A DNA stretch of 64,000 bases, taken from the NCBI RefSeq assembly GCF_018991925.1, contig NW_024732415.1, positions 3,395,981 through 3,459,980 of the forward strand, read 5' to 3'. The first letter of the stretch is position 1, and the number at the start of each line of letters is the position of its first letter. The notes beneath the pieces were generated by a model. That model was not told the origin of the DNA. It searched no databases and saw nothing but the letters and a program-made list of their open reading frames with translations. The stretch comes from Homarus americanus. Lineage: Eukaryota; Arthropoda; Malacostraca; Decapoda; Nephropidae. Of the stretch, positions 11,874 to 21,770 are shown piece by piece. The translations under genes and the position numbers were made by a program.

Positions 11874-11969
<96 letters not shown>
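11874..11969. repeat. (CA)n microsatellite
   Basis: Pure CA for about 48 units. Confidence 0.97.
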
Positions 11970-11970
<1 letters not shown>

Positions 11971-12060
11971 GATGAATGTGATAGAACAGTGAGAAACAGA
12001 GAGAGTTAAAAATTCCTGAAAGAGCAGAAAAGGAGAAAAGATATGTGAGAGAGGGTACAG

Positions 12061-12066
12061 AGAGAC

Positions 12067-12113
<47 letters not shown>
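12061..12113. repeat. (GA)n microsatellite
   Basis: GA repeats with one AA interruption. Flanks (11970-12060 and 12114-12286) are unique. Confidence 0.95.
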
Positions 12114-12116
<3 letters not shown>

Positions 12117-12284
12117 ATTTATACAGGGTGTTGGATGAGTAGATGTGAAATGTACCGCGAAATTGATGACTTTGTTGACGTTTAGAAGAATATTGAAGGA
12201 CTTTGAACTAAATAACATAAAGAGACTATGGCTATCACCTGAAGAAGGGATGTCTGTTATTTCGTCAATGTGTACAGAAAATGT

Positions 12285-12286
<2 letters not shown>

Positions 12287-12342
<56 letters not shown>

Positions 12343-12530
12343 GTGTGTGTGTCTCATTGAACCTAGGAATCTGCTTTAGTGATATCGTTAAAAGTGTGTG
12401 TGTGTGTGTCTGTCTGTGTGTGTCTGTGTGTGTCTGTGTGTGTGCGTGTGTGTGTGTGTGTGTGTCTGTGTCTGTGTCTGTGTGTGTCTGTGTGAGTCTG
12501 TGTGTGCCTGTGTGTGTGTGTGTGTGTTTT
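12287..12530. repeat. (GA)n-(GT)n and (GT/CT)n compound microsatellite
   Basis: GA covers 12287-12339 and GT 12340-12352. After a 38-bp unique spacer, GT interrupted by TC at regular intervals covers 12392-12528. Confidence 0.95.
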
Positions 12531-12550
12531 CCAATATTTTTTTGTATTTT

Positions 12551-12655
12551 GTCTATCTATTTATCTATCAATATCGTTACTCTTTCTTGGGTAACGATAG
12601 ATAGACAGAACAGATAGACAGAACAGACAGACAGACAGGTAGACAGACAAACAGC
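12551..12655. repeat. Foldback of CTAT and GATA/GACA repeats
   Basis: GTCTATCTATTTATCTATCA leads into ATCGTTAC (12573-12580). After a 10-base loop comes the perfect complement GTAACGAT (12591-12598) and AGATAGACAG repeats. The arms pair imperfectly over about 29 bp. Confidence 0.8.
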
Positions 12656-12840
12656 AACAGATACAGCTAATGTACTGTACCTCGCTGTAGCCTCCAGTTA
12701 ATATCAGAGTATTTAATAATTATTGTTGTCACGTCAGAATGGTTATATTTTTATATTGCGTTCCGTCCCTTTAATAAGATAAATGATTGATCGACTCTCA
12801 GGAAATTCGTCCAAGGAGCTGAAATTTCCTGCCAAAAATT
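12656..12840. other. Unique DNA
   Basis: Mixed composition. Nothing recognisable. Confidence 0.5.
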
Positions 12841-12957
12841 GTGGTGATGTTGGCCATCTTGGTGAGGCTGGTGGTCAGAAGTGTGGTGATATTGGTGATG
12901 AAGATTGTAGTGAGTTTGGTGATGACAATGATGATATAATGATCTTTGTGATGATAA

Positions 12958-12991
<34 letters not shown>

Positions 12992-13115
12992 GGTGGTGGT
13001 GACGACAAGAATGATAATACTGACGATAAAGCTGATAATAATGACGGTGATAAAAATGATGATGATAATTATAATGATAATGATGATGATAATAATATTG
13101 ATGATGATGAAAATG
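12841..13115. repeat. (GAT)n with internal (GGT)n
   Basis: Degenerate GTTGGTGAT at the start, GATGAT units at 12955-12977, GGT at 12978-13001, then GATAAT/GATGAT to about 13110. The Met/Ile/Asp-rich frame over it is an artefact. Confidence 0.92.
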
Positions 13116-13380
13116 ACGAATTTACACAAACAAATCAACATATTTGGGAAACTAAACACAATAGTAAACTTCACCAATAAAGCTCTGATTCACGTAGAGT
13201 AAATCGGTGATAAAAATGTCCCCAGGCCTTACAGTAAGTCTTAATACATCACCAATATATGTTTGAGTATTCTGGAAGCCATTACCTGTGTATATTACTG
13301 ATGTATAATTAGATGTCATATTTCTCGATGTTTTGACGTGACTGTAGTCCTGAATTTCGATATTATTAAGCGTATGTGTG
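13116..13380. other. Unique DNA
   Basis: AT-rich, no coding or repeat signal. Confidence 0.5.
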
Positions 13381-13588
13381 CAGCTGCGGACAAAATTCCC
13401 GGGACACTGTTTGGCTTCTACAAGAGAGTCATTTAGTATTAAAGAAGAGATTGTGTGTTATTTTGAGTTTATTTGTGTTTGTTTATTCATATATGATTTA
13501 TAGGGAAATTTATTGTTGATAAAGTATGAAGGTTACATATATGCGAGATATTACCAAACGTGTCCCCGGGAAATTTTTGTTACAGCTG
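13381..13588. mobile_element. Mariner-like MITE, ~208 bp
   Basis: The left end reads CAGCTGCGGACAAAATTCCC. The right end, reversed, reads CAGCTGTAACAAAAATTTCC. The inverted match continues through GGGACACTGTTTGG versus GGGGACACGTTTGG, about 35 bp with small gaps. Flanks are TG on the left and TA on the right, compatible with a TA target site changed by one base. The 140-bp interior is AT-rich and noncoding. TIR-ended, coding-free elements of this size are MITEs; the Tc1/mariner assignment rests on the TA flank and TIR look. Confidence 0.65.
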
Positions 13589-14277
13589 TACTAAAAAAAT
13601 ATAAGGGATATTTATTTAATATTTTGAGATATTTAATTTCTACATGTTAAGATTAATAAAGTGAGGTTAAGTTAATAAATTTATTTGGGAAAATAATTTA
13701 TGTTAATGGTGAGGGTTTTTTAATAATTATCAGCAACGATATTATTAATTCCCTTCAATTTATTTTAGCGTTTTTGTTGTGGGAGTTAAGGAGTACAGGA
13801 GCTAAACCGAACCTCACTAACCTAACCTAATCAAATGAATCTAATAACATTATAAAAGCACTTGAGGCTGTCATGTGTGCCTAGGTTAGATTAGTTTCAC
13901 CATAAATAATCATAACAAAACCTCTAATGCATCCATCGTCCCCCAAAATTCATATATACAGTATATTAACAGTGACAGGGGATGGGACTGAGTGAGGAGA
14001 ACCACCAGGTATTAACACAAGACATAAGTTACATACGAACATCCCCAAACAGAAAATGAATCAACATGAGAATATATTCAGTAACGTTATACACCAACTT
14101 GCGGGTCCCATCTTGTTTTTATTAGGTGGCGGCTCTCGTGAGGGACAAAAATAAAGCTAAAAAAGACTCAGTAAAAATATAACGTATATCATCATATATC
14201 ATGAGCTGGGAATTATAAATTAATTTTAATTCTCTGAAAAACTTTCTGGGAGCATTTTGTTATTTTTTATATGTGTG
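13589..14277. other. AT-rich unique DNA with CCTAA pentamers
   Basis: CTAACCTAACCTAATC lies at about 13818-13832. No other structure or coding frame is visible. Confidence 0.5.
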
Positions 14278-14489
14278 TTTTTATTTGAGGTGGGCTGTAG
14301 GAGGGGGGGAGGGGCAGGAGGCGTCCGTAGGATATGTAGGAGGCGTCATGTGGAGGGTAGGAGGAACGATGGCATTATCATAGTTTTTATTTGAGGTGGG
14401 CTGTAGGAGGGGGGGAGGGGCAGGAGGCGTCCGTAGGATATGTAGGAGGCGTCATGTGGAGGGTAGGAGGAACGATGGCATTATCATAG
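14278..14489. repeat. Exact 106-bp tandem duplication
   Basis: Two apparently identical copies (14278-14383 and 14384-14489) each begin TTTTTATTTGAGGTGGGCTG, contain GGAGGGGGGGAGGGG and end GGCATTATCATAG. Identity implies a very recent event or an assembly duplication. Confidence 0.95.
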
Positions 14490-14684
14490 AACTCTAAATA
14501 TACAAAATATGATAATTTGAGAGAGAGAGGGGGGGGTATAAGTGACATTTATCGTAAGTTTTTATTTCAAGCTGTTATTATCTATCGCACATAGTTTGTA
14601 ATATAAAAATTCAGGGGTATACTGATGGCAACACTTGCAATCATTACTCACATATGTGTGTTCTTCAGACTTATATACGGGCAG

Positions 14685-14685
<1 letters not shown>
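14490..14685. other. Unique DNA
   Basis: A short (GA)n/(G)n piece at 14520-14537, otherwise unremarkable. Confidence 0.5.

Positions 14686-14766
<81 letters not shown>
14686..14766. repeat. (CA)n microsatellite
   Basis: Pure CA for about 40 units. Confidence 0.97.
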
Positions 14767-14769
<3 letters not shown>

Positions 14770-15145
14770 ATTCGTAATATAAACTTTTGTGGATTAATGA
14801 AAACAACTGTTGGAAAAACTCGCTGTGTTATAATTTTTTCTTATTTGTTTTTCACGTTAAATACACTAATGTAATTTACCTGTTCAAATAACGTCGAATA
14901 TAAACACCAACCATTCTGGGTCCTTTTAAACTGCATCAGTAGCGCTATGACTGCCACTCTTGACTGATTGAATGACTGTTTTATTTATTAGCTAACTGAA
15001 TGACTGACTGACTGAATATTTGAATGGCTAACTGACTATTTCATTTATTAGCTGACTGAATCTTTGACTGACTGACTAATTTTTGAATGACTGACTGACT
15101 GTTTGATTAAGATACTGACTGATTCACTGACTGACTCGTTCACTA
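14767..15145. repeat. Degenerate (GACT)n array
   Basis: After 180 bp of unique DNA, 14951-15145 is built of CTGACTGA units with inserted ATTTATTAGCTAACTGAA blocks that themselves repeat (about 14985 and 15045). Confidence 0.85.
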
Positions 15146-15686
15146 ACTCACTGAGACTTTCTTTCCTCAACACCTTCTCAGTACAGTAGTTCTCAGTGGC
15201 CACAATCCCTAGTCATTTGTCTGTGTGATAAAGACAATAATTCTTTACTTTATCTTTACAGGCTCTATAATTCCCCCCCTTATTTTACCTTATAGTAGTA
15301 AATTGATGTAGGAATGAAAATGTAAATAAATGAGAACAAAATATATTAAAAACGAGAAATAAAATGTGAAACTTTTAAATTCTATAAAAACAAAAATAAT
15401 TATCCTTAAAAATAAATCTTGGTAAAAAATAGTTTGACAAATAAAAAAAATAAGTGGGACTATAAAAATTTACCAAGGGGAAGACACGAAAGAAAATTTT
15501 GAAGGTAAACTTTTGAGGTTAAGTTTGTTGTTGTGGTTTACAGAATCTAGGTCAGACATTGTAAACTATTGCCTTATAACGGAGGCGATTGGTGGAACAC
15601 TCTTGGATTCACCTGAAGATTAACCACCCCATCGCTCTCCTAGACGGCGTTCTCGAGAAAGTGTGTGTACTGTATGTTATAGAGAG

Positions 15687-15688
<2 letters not shown>
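15146..15688. other. A-rich unique DNA
   Basis: AT-rich to 15480, then mixed to the microsatellite. No gene is supported. Confidence 0.5.

Positions 15689-15760
<72 letters not shown>
15689..15760. repeat. (AC)n microsatellite
   Basis: Pure AC for about 36 units. Confidence 0.97.
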
Positions 15761-15763
<3 letters not shown>

Positions 15764-15951
15764 TTCCAACGTAACCAGTCTGTGAGTGTCCCGTCATGAA
15801 GGTTCGGTTTGGTACACTTGGTCACGGGTATAATGTATTGAGGAATGAATATATGCACACGAATGACTAATGTTTCTATAAATGCTCCAACGTGAGAAGT
15901 AAATATATACCCCCGAGTCTATATACTGTATATTCTACGGTGGCGGGAAAG

Positions 15952-16122
15952 ATGTTGAAAGTTATGCAGCGTAATAATTTTCCTGACGATGGTATGAATG
16001 AAGATGTTCCAAAACGAAAATTACATCTACAACGTGGTACATCAACGCCTCAAAGACAACTTATTTACTTCCGCAAACATTTAATCAAACGAAAAAAATA
16101 TATGCCGCGCCATCTGTTGTGA
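15952..16122 (+). other. Short Lys/Arg-rich open frame, 56 codons
   Basis: An ATG-started frame begins MLKVMQRNNFPDDGMNEDVP and ends in a basic stretch (KRKKY). It is not low complexity and lies between the inverted motifs described for 15761-16330, but it is too short to identify and has no known motif. It could equally be chance. Confidence 0.15.
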
Positions 16123-16204
16123 TTGACACCAACTATCAGAAATTTAAAGAGAAAATAAAAACAAACTCCCTGGAGCATGTTTACATTCAGTATACTAGAA
16201 CATT

Positions 16205-16273
16205 TATACTCCACACGCTGGTGCATGTAAATACGAGTAATTTACACGAATTGCTTCTACACGTTGGAGTATA
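16205..16273. repeat. Nested 69-bp foldback
   Basis: TATACTCCA (16205-16213) pairs with TGGAGTATA (16265-16273). Inside, TGTAAAT pairs with ATTTACA around an ACGAGTA loop. Confidence 0.65.
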
Positions 16274-16330
16274 GACGGAACTCTTACACAAAATAGCTAA
16301 CACTGGATCATGTTTCTTACAGGGGAGCGT

Positions 16331-16425
16331 ATGTGTAATTATTATTATTAGTAGTAGTAGTAGTAATAGTAGTGGTAGTAGTATTAATTTAGTAGTACCA
16401 TTATTATTATCATCATTAGTATTGT
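16331..16425. repeat. (TTA)n/(TAG)n trinucleotide tract
   Basis: TTA, then TAG/TAA, then ATT/ATC units. Confidence 0.9.
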
Positions 16426-16529
16426 ATGTTCGTGCTTGTGACAATGAAAATGAGTATAAATAGCCTACGAACTCTCCTTCACTTTTACCTCCCACATCTT
16501 CACCAAGATGAAGAACAGGTGTGTAGAAA

Positions 16530-16930
16530 GAACTTTCCCTCCTCCTCCTCTTCATCTGGCATTCTTCCTCCCCTTCCTCCCCCCTCTCACCCTCCTCTTC
16601 TTCCCTCATTCCCTCCCTCCCCCCTTCCTCCCCTCTCACCTCACTTCTTCCCTCATTCCACTCCTTCCTCCCCCCCTCTCACCCTCCTCTTCTTCCCTCA
16701 TTCCACTTCCGCCCCCCTTCTCCTCATCCGGCCAGCACAACAAATACTTCTCTCTCTCTCTCTAGGTGATGGACAGGTTCCAGGTGCAATGGAAGGAGGG
16801 ACGGGGAGGTGGATGGAGGAGAAAGAAAGAGGGGGGAAGGTCGGGAGGTTCTTTATTCGTTTTTATTCATTTTTTGTTCGTTCTTTCTTACGACTCGACT
16901 GTTGATTAAGTGAGGGAAGGAGAGGTGAAT
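16530..16930. repeat. Pyrimidine tract with ~60-bp internal repeats
   Basis: C/T-rich DNA covers 16530-16735. CTCCTCTTCTTCCCTCATTC recurs at about 16603 and 16683. A short (TC)n at 16749-16764 and G/A-rich DNA follow. Confidence 0.85.
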
Positions 16931-17335
16931 TAATCTCTCTCACTAATCTCCAGCTCCAAGGTCTCGATGGTCTGATTCCTCCTTCTCGTGTCAGTTCTTT
17001 GTCTCAGCTCTGTGCCCTGATTCAATGTCCTAGCTCTGTATCCCAGTTCAGTGTCTCAGCTCATAGTCCCAGTTCAGTGTTTTTCCTTCTAATTATAGCT
17101 CCTCAATGTCTCTCAGTTACTCGTTTCAACTAGGTGTCTCAGCTCCTAACACAATATCTCAGCTCAGCTTCAACTTTGTGTCTTAGATTTTTACGACTCA
17201 CTTTCTCGGCTCAACGTCTCAATGGCTTGTCTCAGCTCAATCTTTCAATTCAACATCTCGGTTCCTTGTCTCAGTGTCTCAGCTTAATATCTAAACTGCT
17301 TGTCTCAGCTCAGTCTCTCAGCTTTACTGTGAGAG
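16931..17335. repeat. Diverged ~18-bp array, core GTCTCAGCTCAGT
   Basis: About twenty imperfect units of TGTCTCAGCTC(A/T)GT with variable spacers. Confidence 0.85.
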
Positions 17336-18170
17336 TGTGAGATCTTTGTACAGAGGAAGGAAAGGAGGGAGGGAGGCAGGGAGGAGTGGCTGATTTGGGT
17401 CCCAGAACTCTCAGAGTTGATTAGGTGGTTGCTGGGAGAGGAGGGAGGAAAAAAGTATGTAATGGGAGGAGAGCAGTAAGGAAAGACTGAATGACTGTAT
17501 TTTGAAAAGAGAAAGAGAGAGAGAGAGGAGAGATAATGGGTGGATGGATGAAAGAATGAGATGATGGTGGGAGGGTGAAAGAAGGAATAATGAGTGGGAG
17601 AGTATGAATGAAGGGTAATAGAAGAAGAGGGTGAAGGAATAGGGTGTTGGGAAGGGAGGGAAGAAGTCATGTGATGTGAGGGAAGGAGTAAGGGAAGAGA
17701 GTAACGGAAGGGAAGAAAGAATAACGTGAAAATGGTGGATAAAAGATAAGAAGGAGTTGGGGAAGTGGAAGGAGAAGAGAACTCAAGTACAGAGGAGGGA
17801 GTAGGGAGAGGGAAGCGAGGGAGGAGAGGGAAGGATGAGTCAGGAGAGAGGAGGGAAGACAGAAGTGAGAGGAGGAAGGCAATTGGGAGTGAAAGGAGGA
17901 GAGGGAAGCGAGTGAGAGGGAGAGGAAAGGGCAAGCGGAGTGGAGAGGGAAGGACAAGCGAGGATTGAAGGGAGTGGAAAATAGAGAGAGGAAGGGCAAG
18001 CGAGGAGTGAGAGGGAGAGGAAGTACAAGCGGAGTGGGGAGAAGAAATAGGAGAGGAAGGAGGCAAGCGAGGAGGAGAGGGAGGAAATAGGAGAGGAAAG
18101 GGCAAGCGAGGAGTGAGAGGAGAGAAATAGGAGAGGGAAGGTCAAGCGAGAGGTGAGAGGGGAAAGAATG
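17336..18170. repeat. Purine tract with GGGCAAGCGAGGAGTGAGAG units
   Basis: Top strand is A/G for over 800 bp. From about 17925 to 18165 a ~45-bp unit containing GGCAAGCGAGGAG(T)GAGAGG repeats about six times. The Ser/Pro/Leu-rich minus-strand frames are composition artefacts. Confidence 0.88.
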
Positions 18171-18624
18171 AGGTGGACCATAAAAGGAAACACTGTATTG
18201 CTAATAAACGACAAGAACATATTCCTACTTACGCGTTAACATCATCCATCACCTCCCCTTCACTTTCCCCTTCCCCTCCCCCTACCCTCCCCTTCCCCCC
18301 TACCCTCCCCTCATTCCTTCAACATCATCTGTCACACCGAACTTGTCTCAGTGGCCTGTACTGCGGAAGAACAACTACAAAAAAAGAAAGGAAAAAGATA
18401 AATTAGAAAAAAAAGACTTGAGGTTGGTAAAAAAAATTGACTTTGAGATTAAGCGGTGACTATAGTCTTAAAGGTATATACAGACATCGGATATACAAGC
18501 CTTGAAGAAAATAGCCTTGGGGTTGACACAGAAAACGGACTTAAAGGTATCTGTAGAAAATGGATAAATAACTCGAACTTTGGTTCCTTGAATAAAATAT
18601 AGTTTAAAATAATAAAAACACTGA
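18171..18624. other. Unique DNA with short pyrimidine block
   Basis: C/T-rich at 18255-18325, then AT-rich unique DNA. Confidence 0.5.
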
Positions 18625-18722
<98 letters not shown>

Positions 18723-18750
18723 GAAGAAGAAGAAGAAGAAGAAGAAGAAT
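18625..18750. repeat. (AAT)n then (AAG)n
   Basis: About 32 pure AAT units turn sharply into nine AAG units at 18722. Confidence 0.97.
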
Positions 18751-19500
18751 GATAATGATAAAGTCTCTTATAGATTTAATGTTCTTGGGCTAAACACTTG
18801 TATACGAAAACTGTTGCCAAGATCTGGGTTACCTTTGGTTTACATGTTTTAGTTTACAAAGCGTTAACTAACAATTTAATCTGCTTTGAGGGCGTTTACA
18901 CTTACAATTTATCTGACAGTTTCACGCTTGGAGGAATAGATTGAGAAATTAAATCTGTGTGTTATTTTGAGAATGGAGTGTAAGGGATAACGTCACTATA
19001 TTTTCTTACACGTGATGATATATGTGGTGACACGCATAAGGAGATGTGATGTCTATTATATGAGTAACTGTGCCGCTCACTTTACGGCAGAAGCATCCCA
19101 TAAGCATAATTTATGTCGTGTGCCGTAATTTATGAATATTAACAAGGTAAGGCAGCTCCTGGAGAAATAATTACCGAGCGTGGCAGTGTGTAGCAGCTTC
19201 CACCCCTCACGCGGTTCATGACGTGGTCGACGAATTTGAATTTCAAACCTGCCGTCCACTAATTTTGTTGGAATGTCGACTGGCTGACTCTGATCCTCTG
19301 CTGGCGAGATGTTAAGTGTTTCGTTTAGGGGAAGATTCGTATGGCTCACTATAAATAACGAGACAAAAAACACCGAGCCTTTATATGTCGGTTAGGTAGC
19401 CGTTACAGTGTTGCCGTTGGGGTATAAGTTTAAACATTAAGGTAACCGTCATACCTGTAACGTTGTGATTATGCGATTATGAACATCAAAATATTCTAGG
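18751..19500. other. Complex unique DNA
   Basis: One of the most gene-like compositions in the window, with paired CATAATTTATG and TAATTTATGAATATTAA motifs at 19105-19145. A minus-strand frame (19077-19373) exists but has no recognisable domain. It could be a conserved noncoding element or an old transposon. Confidence 0.4.
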
Positions 19501-19690
19501 GTGCGGTGGCCGAGATGACACACCACTTGCCCCCTGTACTGAGGGTCGCTATCCTTCGAAAGACTTTAATGTCATAAACTGGATAAAACAAGAGAACCGG
19601 GTCAATAAAATACTAGAGTAGCTGTCATAAAGGGCCATCATCAGGTGGCCGATCAAATTCTCATCCCCTGATCTTCTCTTGTCAGTTAGC
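19501..19690 (+). mobile_element. Candidate tRNA-derived SINE
   Basis: TGGCCGAGATG (19507-19517) fits the pol III box A consensus TRGYNNARNNG exactly. About 36 bp further, GGGTCGCTATCC (19543-19554) is a degraded box B. Spacing is as in tRNA genes, but the acceptor stem is not formed, so it is a tRNA-like head rather than a tRNA gene. The 3' limit is unknown. Confidence 0.4.
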
Positions 19691-20120
19691 TCGATATGTT
19701 CCCGTCAAAAAAGAAGTGGCGGAAACGCACCATTCGCGCGGGAATCACCTCAACCAATCAGAAAAGTTTACCGTCATTGTCGTATGTCCCTTATTGTTAT
19801 CTTATTTCTCCGCGAGAATTTGTATACTATTGTTATAGAGGAAGTGAACGCTTGGATACACAGACAAAAATAAAGGGATTCATAGAAGCGCGTCAACCAA
19901 GAAAGAAAAAAATCATCGCTATCACCTGTTATTTTATTTGTTTTATTTATCTGTGACGGAAGCTTCTGAAAAAAAAATCTGAAGGAAAAATAGGTGTTAT
20001 TTACGCAGCTTTGGGGAAAATAAAGGTGGATTTATTTACAGGCTGGAGCGAGAGAGAGAGAAGTAAATACAACGTCCACAGAGAGACATACACAACGTCC
20101 ACTGCGGGAGTTGCTATACC
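19691..20120. other. Unique DNA with E2F-like and CCAAT motifs
   Basis: GTTCCCGTCAAAAAAG (19698), GCGCGGGAA (19736-19744) and AACCAATCAG (19752-19761) are close together and echo the modules at 61251-61860. Confidence 0.35.
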
Positions 20121-20315
20121 AAAAAAAATCCCGGGAATTTTCAAAATGTTATCTTTACGAAATACGTCCCACCAAACCCCAGAATTCCTACTGTTTACAA
20201 AATGTTCCCGCCAAATTTTATAATTATTTTTGTATACGAAAAATTTTCAGCCAAATTTCAAAATTACTATTGCTTACAAGTTTTCATGACAATTTTTTTT
20301 ACGTACGAAAAAAAT
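20121..20315. repeat. Diverged ~39-bp array, core TTCCCGCCAAATTT
   Basis: Five imperfect units start ATCCCGGGAATTTTC, GTCCCACCAAACC, TTCCCGCCAAATTTTA, TTTCAGCCAAATTTCA and TTCATGACAATTTT, each followed by a TTTAC(G/A)AAA-like stretch. Confidence 0.7.
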
Positions 20316-20377
20316 GCGATTGACTCAAATTAAACAAATCTGAAAAAAAGTTGGAGGATTGTTTATGCGTTATGGTG

Positions 20378-20378
<1 letters not shown>

Positions 20379-20418
<40 letters not shown>
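20379..20418. repeat. (TG)n microsatellite
   Basis: Twenty TG units directly adjoin the retroposon tail repeat. Confidence 0.96.
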
Positions 20419-20423
<5 letters not shown>

Positions 20424-20600
20424 ATAATAATAATAATTAACGGTTTATTGAAAAAGTTCTGCAGCCCGAAGGCTGAAAATATACATTGGACATAAAATGA
20501 CTTATTACATACATTGGTGGTTTAACAAAAGCCTTCATTAGAGAAAGGTAAAGGAACATACAGTGAACATACAGATTAATGTAGGTGTTGAACAGCAAAC
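20419..20600 (-). mobile_element. Retroposon 3' tail with (ATT)n, copy B
   Basis: On the minus strand the 3' end reads TATATTTTCAGCCTTCGGGC, then TGCAGAACTTTTTCAATAAA, CCGTTAATT and ATT units (20419-20437). CAGCCTTCGGGCTG (20462-20475) is a perfect 5-bp stem closed by a TTCG tetraloop; copy A at 11293 has a decayed version. A hairpin plus AATAAA plus microsatellite tail is what a LINE reverse transcriptase typically recognises. No coding region is attached. Confidence 0.65.
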
Positions 20601-20607
20601 TTGTAGT

Positions 20608-20905
20608 GTAGTAACTCCCTCCCAGATGGTGTTAGGAGGAACTCACGTGGTGTAGTAGTTCCCTCAGATGTTGTTATGAAGGACCTGGCGTGGTGTAGTA
20701 ATTCCCTCGCTGATGGTGTTATGAGGGGCCTCACGTGGTGTAGTAATTCCCTCACAGATGGTGTTATGAGGGGCCTGACGTGGTGTAGTAATTCCCTCAC
20801 ATATGGTGTTATGAGGGACCTCACGTAGTAATTACCCCACAGATGGTGTTATGAGGGGCCTCACGTGGTGTAGTAATTCCCAGATGGTGTTATATGAGTG
20901 AGGTG
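20608..20905. repeat. 45-bp minisatellite, seven units
   Basis: Units contain GTAGTAATTCCCTCACAGAT, then GGTGTTATGAGGGGCCT and CACGTGGT; several are shortened. Confidence 0.95.
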
Positions 20906-21236
20906 GTCCCAGGCCTTCCTATCGTAGACGGATTAACACATCGCTGGTTGTTGGGTCTCACGGCCGCTTGGACCTGGGACCTCACTGTGTGAAGGTTAAC
21001 TTAGTGCGACTGTTACTGCTGAGTTGTTCTCACTGACTTAAGCACTGTTCACACGTTCACCTCTGTTTAACACTGGTTCCGTTCCTTCCTAAATGAAATT
21101 GTAACTTCTGGCGAGAACTTGTTGATATTCCGGTGGGGAGGAGGGTTCAGGAGGGGTTGGTATGGGCCAACTTACAAGTTGACCTGGCTGCTCCGGAGAG
21201 GAGCGCAGGACGTCTTGACCCTTCTGGTCAAGGTGT

Positions 21237-21237
<1 letters not shown>
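20906..21237. other. Unique DNA
   Basis: Balanced composition, no frame or motif recognised. Confidence 0.5.

Positions 21238-21290
<53 letters not shown>
21238..21290. repeat. (GT)n microsatellite
   Basis: Pure GT for about 26 units. Confidence 0.97.
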
Positions 21291-21294
<4 letters not shown>

Positions 21295-21770
21295 TGTAAG
21301 GGGTGTTAATGTAGCTGGATTATCTTTGTAAGACGGGGAAAAGGTGAAACAGAACATAAAAAATAAACGTAATTCAGTTATGGTACAACTCTGACAATAT
21401 TTTTGACTGCCATCTTTATATCGAATATAGTGAAACAGCTGAGCTCAAATTCTACTAAAAGAGGAAACATTTAAATTACGATTTTTAAGAACGGTGCGAA
21501 CCAGTCGTGGGGGTCTAGGGGGGTAGAATAGGGGGTAAGGACGAGGAGAAGGAAGGGAAGGGAGAGACAGAAAAGAAGGGGGAATGGAGAGAAAGAACGA
21601 GGAAGGGGAAAGAAAAAGAAATGAAAAGGAAAGGTGGGAGAGAGAAAGGGGAAGGGTGGGGGGAGAGAGAGAAAGGGAAAGAGGGCAGGGAGACAGAAAG
21701 AGGAAAGGAGGAAACACAAGAAACTAGCGTACACCTACAAGATGAAATCCCTCCTCCTCCCTCCTCTCAC
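21291..21770. repeat. Unique DNA then purine tract
   Basis: Unique to 21520, then A/G-rich (GAGAAAGGGGAAGGG type) to about 21720, then CTCCTCCCTCCTC. Confidence 0.75.

Larger units (their letters stand above)
15761..16330. other. Unique DNA with inverted CTCCAACGTG motifs
   Basis: TCTATAAATGCTCCAACGTG lies near 15874-15893. An inverted relative of it (TCTATACTCCAACGTG on the minus strand) ends near 16274. The two face each other about 400 bp apart and may be ends of a decayed element that would include the frame at 15952. Confidence 0.35.

Noticed and set aside
17305..18220. Serine/proline-rich minus-strand frames up to 266 codons
   Set aside because: Composition artefact of a purine tract; overlapping frames are equally open.
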